A DNA stretch of 8,127 bases, from NCBI GenBank assembly GCA_934418295.1, contig CAKRWZ010000077.1:1-8127 (forward strand), in the 5' to 3' direction. Under the pieces are notes generated by a model. That model saw only the letters and a program-made list of their open reading frames with translations. It searched no databases and had not been told where the DNA came from. Made by a program: the position numbers and the translations under genes. Below, one piece after another: positions 4,419-8,127 of the stretch. This DNA comes from an uncultured Mediterraneibacter sp. Lineage in GTDB: Bacteria > Bacillota > Clostridia > Lachnospirales > Lachnospiraceae. Every line of letters begins with the position of its first letter. Within the stretch, counting starts at the first letter, position 1.

Positions 4419-7190
4419 ATGCATCACACTTACAAACGAAAACAATGGATTTGTGCACTGATCGTTACTGTGTTTGCGTTGGTGACTGTGCTTGAGCCGA
4501 TCACGGCTGTGGCGGCGGAAACGGGCAGTCAGGAAACGCAGGCTCAGGAGCAGGCACAAGCGCAAGAGCAGCAGGATCAGATTGCTGTACAGAGCCAGGA
4601 AGGAAGCGAAGCGCCGGAGGCTTTGCAGGAAGAAGAGCGGGGATCTGAATCGGATGAGCTGGATTATGAGGAATCTGCCAACAGCTGGAGATTTGATAAC
4701 GGTCAGTTGATTGAGCAGGAACAACCTCAGGTAAATACTCGTTCTATGAGAAGAGCACGTGCAGCGTATACTGCCTGGGGTAAAAATTCCAATGGACAGT
4801 TTGTCAATTCTGCAGGTTCTGTCATCAACGGAGCGATCAGAAAGGGCGTTGACGTCAGCGAGCATCAGGGGAAGATCAACTGGGCCAATGTGAAGGCTTC
4901 CGGAATTGATTTTGCTATCATCAGATGTGGCTATGGTGGCGATTACACAAAACAGGATGATAAATACTGGCAGTACAATGTGAGTGAGTGTGAGCGTCTG
5001 GGCATCCCTTATGGGGTCTACCTTTATTCTTATGCGAACACACCGGAGAAGGCGCGCAGCGAAGCACAGCATACCCTGCGTCTGTTAAAGGGGCATAAGC
5101 CGTCTTATCCAGTGTACTATGACCTGGAAGATAAAGTGGTCGCATCTGCGGGAAATTCTGCTATAGTGAATATGGCGAATATCTATTGCTCGACGCTGGA
5201 GTCTGCAGGCTATAAAGCCGGGATCTATGCGAATAAAAGCTGGTGGACAAGTAAGCTGAACAGCAGCTCGTTGAACAAGTATGAGAAATGGGTGGCGCAG
5301 TGGTACACTTCCTGTACTTATAATGGTTCGTATCGGCTGTGGCAGTGCACCAGTGATGGCTCTGTTTCCGGAATCAGCGGAAGAGTGGATCTGAATTTCG
5401 AGTTCCAGAGAAGTGATACGGATACCTATATGGGAGGATGGAGATCTTCCGGCGGCAAGTATTATTTCTATGATTTTAAGGGGAATCTCTTAACTTCGCA
5501 GTGGATCACATATCAGAATAACACGTATTATGTGGGTGCAGATGGTGCGAGAGTAACCGGGAAACAGACGATTGACGATAAGGTATATTATTTTGGTAAC
5601 GATGGATTGCTGATCAAAAACGCATGGTTTGAATCTGATGGTAAAAAGTTTTTCATTGATTCCGATAACCAGTTAGTCATAAACGCCTGGAAAGAAGTAT
5701 CGGGTAAGAAGTACTATTTAGGTGCAGATGGTGCTATGGTAACCGGTGCAGTAGATCTTGACGGCAATACATATTACTTTGGCAGCGATGGTGCATTGAA
5801 GACCAACTGCTGGGTAAGGATTGAGAATGAGAAGCTGTATGTAAACTCGCAGGGTATTGTCCAGAGGAATCTTTGCGATGAGATTGAAGTGATCGCTCCG
5901 ATCATCGAAAAATGGACGCGTGTTTCTTCTACATCCATGAAGCTGACCTGGAAAAAGACCGAGGCGGAAGCAGACGGCTATGAAGTGCAGTATTCCCGCG
6001 CAGCGGACTTTGCAGCAAATGTGGATACCGCTAAAATCACGGATGTAGACACCGTTTCAACGACCGTAAAGGATCTGGATAAAAACAAGAAATATTATGT
6101 GAGAATCCGGAGCTATATCAAATCGGCCGGTCAGGTGTATTACTCACAGTGGGTTTCGTATGCTGGTGTGAAGGTTGATAAAACGGCAGCTATATCGCTG
6201 GTGAAGAAGGCTGGGAAAACTCTCGAGCTCAACAGCAGCGCCGGGCAGAAAACGGGGCAGTACGATGTCGTGCAGGGATCGTGTGCAGATGGAACGTATG
6301 CATATTATGTGCTTTACAATAAATCCAATAGTAAATGCAGAATTCTGAAGAGCCGATTGTCTGATAATGCGACGGTGAAGGTTTCCGGAGTTTTGAATCT
6401 GAATCACGGGAATGATATTACGTACAACAGCGATTTGAAGAAGCTGGTGGTGACGCATTACAGCGGCGCACCGTATCGGCTTTCTCTGGTGGATCCGGAG
6501 TCTCTGACGGTGACGTCATATCAGGATGTAAAGATTCCGGAAAGCCTGGAGGGTGCAAGCTCTAGTGAGCTGGCAGCAATCAAAGGCTTTTCGGGAGTCG
6601 CTTACAACAGCGAGCGGCATCAGTATGTGGTGCGGATCAATCAGTCTCATAACTATCTGCTGCTGGATGAAAATATGGAGCCTGTTAAGTACGTGGCAGT
6701 GTCGAAGGCTGGAAACAATCTGAACCAGGGAATCGACGCTAACAACGACTATATTTTCGACGTGCAGAGCAAGGCCGGTTCGTATAATACGGTCATTGCT
6801 TATGACTGGGACGGTGAGTATCAATATTCGACCAGGATTCCGACGGGATACGAGATGGAGAGCTTGTTCCACAACGGAGATAAGTTCTATGCGGCGGTGT
6901 ACAGCTCCTATTACCAGACTTATTACACGACTCATTACAAGACCAAGAAGGTGAAGTGGAAGCGTGTTAAGGTTAAATGGAAGAAGGTCAACGGCAAGTG
7001 GAAATACAAGAAGCAGTGGAAGTATAAGACCAAGTATGTATACAAGACCGTAAAGTACAAGGTGAAATGGAAGAAAGTAAGAGGCAAGTGGAGATATAAG
7101 ACGAAGAAAAAGAAGGTACGCGTAACGTATAGAGTGGCGCATAAGCGGCTTGTGCGGAATAATTACGTGTATAATCTGGGGAAGATATAG
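4419..7190 (+). CDS. Secreted GH25 lysozyme with cell-wall-binding repeats, FnIII domain and basic C-terminal repeat
   Basis: This 923-residue exported muramidase is predicted to cut the MurNAc-GlcNAc bond of peptidoglycan. Order of parts: signal peptide (1 to about 33, cleavage after AVA or VAA); acidic, Gln/Glu-rich linker (34-105); GH25 domain (about 141-330) with GVDVSEHQG (Asp145) and YYDLED (Asp235, Glu237) matching the family's catalytic acids, and VDLNFEF at the end; seven aromatic cell-wall/choline-binding-type repeats (340-484); fibronectin type III domain (about 491-587); a Tyr/Asn/Gly-rich domain (about 598-830) with recurring strand patterns, possibly a beta-propeller; then a Lys/Trp/Tyr repeat tract (about 841-908) and a short end, NNYVYNLGKI. 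No LPXTG sorting signal is seen, so attachment is probably non-covalent. ATG 4419 has AAGGAG at 4405-4410, 8 nt upstream. Composition is GC-richer than the preceding block. A strong terminator follows. Whether it remodels the cell's own wall or attacks others is not readable. Confidence 0.93.
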   Translation: MHHTYKRKQWICALIVTVFALVTVLEPITAVAAETGSQETQAQEQAQAQEQQDQIAVQSQEGSEAPEALQEEERGSESDELDYEESANSWRFDNGQLIEQEQPQVNTRSMRRARAAYTAWGKNSNGQFVNSAGSVINGAIRKGVDVSEHQGKINWANVKASGIDFAIIRCGYGGDYTKQDDKYWQYNVSECERLGIPYGVYLYSYANTPEKARSEAQHTLRLLKGHKPSYPVYYDLEDKVVASAGNSAIVNMANIYCSTLESAGYKAGIYANKSWWTSKLNSSSLNKYEKWVAQWYTSCTYNGSYRLWQCTSDGSVSGISGRVDLNFEFQRSDTDTYMGGWRSSGGKYYFYDFKGNLLTSQWITYQNNTYYVGADGARVTGKQTIDDKVYYFGNDGLLIKNAWFESDGKKFFIDSDNQLVINAWKEVSGKKYYLGADGAMVTGAVDLDGNTYYFGSDGALKTNCWVRIENEKLYVNSQGIVQRNLCDEIEVIAPIIEKWTRVSSTSMKLTWKKTEAEADGYEVQYSRAADFAANVDTAKITDVDTVSTTVKDLDKNKKYYVRIRSYIKSAGQVYYSQWVSYAGVKVDKTAAISLVKKAGKTLELNSSAGQKTGQYDVVQGSCADGTYAYYVLYNKSNSKCRILKSRLSDNATVKVSGVLNLNHGNDITYNSDLKKLVVTHYSGAPYRLSLVDPESLTVTSYQDVKIPESLEGASSSELAAIKGFSGVAYNSERHQYVVRINQSHNYLLLDENMEPVKYVAVSKAGNNLNQGIDANNDYIFDVQSKAGSYNTVIAYDWDGEYQYSTRIPTGYEMESLFHNGDKFYAAVYSSYYQTYYTTHYKTKKVKWKRVKVKWKKVNGKWKYKKQWKYKTKYVYKTVKYKVKWKKVRGKWRYKTKKKKVRVTYRVAHKRLVRNNYVYNLGKI
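5436..5870 (+). repeat. Seven cell-wall-binding repeats inside the lysozyme gene
   Basis: Residues 340-484 form seven units of about 20 residues with a W....G..YYxxxDG core, the pattern of choline/glucan/cell-wall-binding repeats. Units 2-4 and 5-7 resemble each other as triplets. At DNA level GGTGCAGATGGTGC occurs at 5535-5548 and again at 5721-5734, 186 bp (62 codons) apart, which fits duplication of a three-unit block. Confidence 0.85.
6939..7142 (+). repeat. Lys/Trp/Tyr-rich coding repeat near the lysozyme C terminus
   Basis: Residues 841-908 are built of KVKWKKVxGKWxYK-like units. Two clear copies lie at residues 851-864 (6969-7010) and 881-894 (7059-7100), 30 residues apart, with partial copies around them. 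The last 102 residues (822-923) contain no Asp or Glu and 38 Lys/Arg. Codons differ between copies, so the repeat is kept at protein level rather than being a fresh DNA duplication. Confidence 0.85.
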
Positions 7191-7284
7191 AGCTGCGGGA
7201 TGCGTTAGAAGAACTGGATGAGTTCTTGTTTAGATGTTAGGCAGCGACGGAAAGCAAGGGTAAAATAGAAAAGCGGAGCGTAAG

Positions 7285-7319
7285 CGGGAGATCACGGTGT
7301 GGTCTTCCGTTTTTGTTTT
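7285..7319 (+). terminator. Rho-independent terminator of the lysozyme gene
   Basis: CGGGAGATCAC (7285-7295) pairs with GTGGTCTTCCG (7299-7309) in an 11-bp stem with two G-U pairs and a 3-nt loop. It is followed by TTTTTGTTTT (7310-7319). It lies 95 bp after the lysozyme stop and separates that gene from the toxin-antitoxin operon. Confidence 0.9.
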
Positions 7320-7417
7320 GCATAGTAAAAGTGCCTTGCTCGGGGGAGGCAAGTATCGAGCCGCAGCACAGTAAGCGTCAAACCACGGCGCATAGGTAGC
7401 GGGGCGTAAAGATGGTA

Positions 7418-7446
7418 TTACTATTGTACGTACATTTGCATATAAT
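7418..7446 (+). promoter_or_regulatory. Candidate promoter of the DinJ/RelE operon with overlapping palindrome
   Basis: A consensus TATAAT at 7441-7446 lies 42 bp before the antitoxin ATG. A poor -35 match, TTACTA (7418-7423), sits 17 bp upstream. Between them is the perfect 10-bp palindrome TGTACGTACA (7425-7434). Antitoxins of this ribbon-helix-helix type usually repress their own operon by binding palindromes at the promoter, so this is a natural operator candidate. That role is inference. Confidence 0.5.
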
Positions 7447-7474
7447 AAAAATAGATGAAAATCCTACTTGCGAA

Positions 7475-7479
7475 AGGAG
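7475..7479 (+). promoter_or_regulatory. Ribosome binding site that sets the antitoxin start at 7489
   Basis: AGGAG, within AAAGGAGA, ends 9 nt before ATG 7489. The longer frame opening at TTG 7468 would place this site inside the coding sequence, so 7489 is chosen. Confidence 0.85.
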
Positions 7480-7488
7480 ATGTTTTAT

Positions 7489-7797
7489 ATGGCTACAAAA
7501 TCAGCAAATTTATATGTCAGGATTGAACCAGATGTTAAAGAAAAAGCAGAACGTATCCTCTCTGCACTTGGTATCCCTGCCTCCAGTGCTATCAATATGT
7601 TTTATAAACAGATTATCTTACAGAGAGGACTTCCGTTTGAAGTAAAAATACCATTTGACAGACCTGTTGATATCAGCACATTATCAGAAGCAGAGTTCAA
7701 TGAAGAATTGGAGAAAGGATATGCGGATATTCAGGCTAGGCGGACAAAAAATGCGAAGAAAGCCTTTGATGACATTCGCAAGGATTACGGCTTATGA
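7489..7797 (+). CDS. Type II antitoxin, RelB/DinJ family
   Basis: This 102-residue protein is the antitoxin of a toxin-antitoxin pair. It should bind and neutralise the RelE/ParE-type toxin encoded next and repress the operon. The N terminus has the DinJ/RelB ribbon-helix-helix pattern: strand NLYVRIEPDVKEKAE (about 7-21), then LGIPASSAINMFYKQI (about 27-42), then GLPFEV (47-52), which is very typical of DinJ. The C-terminal half is charged and helical, the usual toxin-binding segment, and slightly longer than in E. coli DinJ. ATG 7489 is preferred over an in-frame TTG at 7468 because of the ribosome binding site position. The TGA stop overlaps the toxin ATG by 4 bases (ATGA), so translation is probably coupled. 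A palindrome at 7425-7434 may be its operator. The family assignment is secure; which toxin class it pairs with is discussed under the next gene. Confidence 0.92.
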   Translation: MATKSANLYVRIEPDVKEKAERILSALGIPASSAINMFYKQIILQRGLPFEVKIPFDRPVDISTLSEAEFNEELEKGYADIQARRTKNAKKAFDDIRKDYGL

Positions 7798-8123
7798 TAT
7801 ATGAAGTAGAAGTATCCGAGCAGGCTGATCGCGATTTGAGGGGGATTTTTGAATATATTGCTTTTGAATTACAATCCCCGGAAAACGCAAGAAGGCAACT
7901 TGATCGTCTGGAAGAACAGATATTGAGTCTGGATACGATGCCGGAGCGTTATCGACAATATGAGAACGAACCGTGGAAAAGCCGCAGACTTCGTATATTA
8001 CCTGTAGATAATTATGTGGTACTGTATATTCCAGATAGCGATAAAAAAGTTGTAACAATACTTAGAGTAATGTATGCGAGACGGGACATAGACAATCAGT
8101 TAAATCTCCATACAAAGCAGTAA
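7794..8123 (+). CDS. Type II toxin, RelE/ParE superfamily
   Basis: This 109-residue protein is the toxin partner of the DinJ-type antitoxin. Its start overlaps the antitoxin stop in ATGA. The fold pattern is visible: N-terminal strand IYEVEVSEQADRDL (2-15), a long helical hairpin (about 16-49) with IFEYIAFEL and ARRQLDRLEEQI, then the basic sheet with SRRLRILPVDNYVVLYIPD (about 63-81) and the last strand VVTILRVMYARRDI (about 85-98), which is typical of RelE/ParE toxins. RelE members cut mRNA on the ribosome, while ParE members poison DNA gyrase. I cannot separate the two here. The histidines that act in YafQ, the usual DinJ partner, are absent; the only His is near the C terminus. The stop is TAA at 8121-8123, four bases before the window end. 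The length is normal and the gene appears intact. Confidence 0.9.
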   Translation: MIYEVEVSEQADRDLRGIFEYIAFELQSPENARRQLDRLEEQILSLDTMPERYRQYENEPWKSRRLRILPVDNYVVLYIPDSDKKVVTILRVMYARRDIDNQLNLHTKQ

Positions 8124-8127
8124 AAGA

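Noticed and set aside
4365..5072. A 235-codon reverse-strand frame
   Set aside because: It lies opposite the signal peptide, linker and GH25 start of a well-supported gene, and shows no family motif or ribosome binding site.
6516..7142. A 208-codon Leu-rich reverse-strand frame resembling a membrane protein
   Set aside because: The hydrophobic character is the complement of Lys codons in the basic repeat of the lysozyme; there is no independent support.
7335..7353. CTTGC/GCAAG hairpin after the terminator
   Set aside because: The stem is only 5 bp with no T-run, so it is too weak to call a terminator or an RNA gene.
7412..7645. A 77-codon + strand frame overlapping the antitoxin
   Set aside because: It is out of frame with the recognisable DinJ-type antitoxin and has no family match.
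1..8127. CRISPR arrays, tRNA or rRNA genes, transposase or integrase genes
   Set aside because: No regularly spaced repeats, no tRNA-like arms and no matching protein motifs were seen on either strand.

Overview
The window looks like a chromosomal segment of a low-to-medium GC Gram-positive anaerobe, most likely a clostridium of the Lachnospiraceae type. This is inferred from strong AGGAGG-type ribosome binding sites, frequent GTG/TTG starts, a PgcA-type phosphoglucomutase, and a secreted GH25 lysozyme with cell-wall-binding repeats. No species call is possible from the sequence alone. All the genes I accept lie on the + strand.

Layout. (1) 1-1659: the 3' part of a phosphohexomutase gene whose start lies left of the window. 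(2) About 1660-4418: a visibly AT-richer block with an accessory character. It holds a TIR-domain protein (1882-3027), then a small basic protein (3241-3501), then a PARP/ADP-ribosyltransferase-like protein (3515-4132). The last two are 13 bp apart and look like an antitoxin/toxin-style pair. (3) 4419-7190: a 923-residue exported lysozyme with signal peptide, acidic/Gln-rich linker, GH25 domain, seven cell-wall-binding repeats, FnIII domain, a probable beta-propeller-like C-terminal domain, and a strongly basic Lys/Trp/Tyr repeat near the C terminus. (4) 7191-7488: a good intrinsic terminator, then a candidate promoter with a 10-bp palindrome. (5) 7489-8123: a translationally coupled DinJ/RelB antitoxin and RelE/ParE toxin pair.

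How the parts may work together. The mutase is housekeeping sugar-phosphate metabolism feeding envelope polymers, and the lysozyme is a cell-wall hydrolase. Between them sits the most interesting part: a TIR protein that keeps the catalytic glutamate of NAD-cleaving TIR domains, followed by a protein with the H and Y motifs of an ADP-ribosyltransferase. Both predicted enzymes would use NAD+, so the block is a candidate defence or toxin locus. This is inference; there is no Thoeris ThsA-like gene or other named partner in view. The DinJ/RelE pair is a second, conventional toxin-antitoxin module. Together they suggest that both sides of the lysozyme gene are accessory insertion sites.
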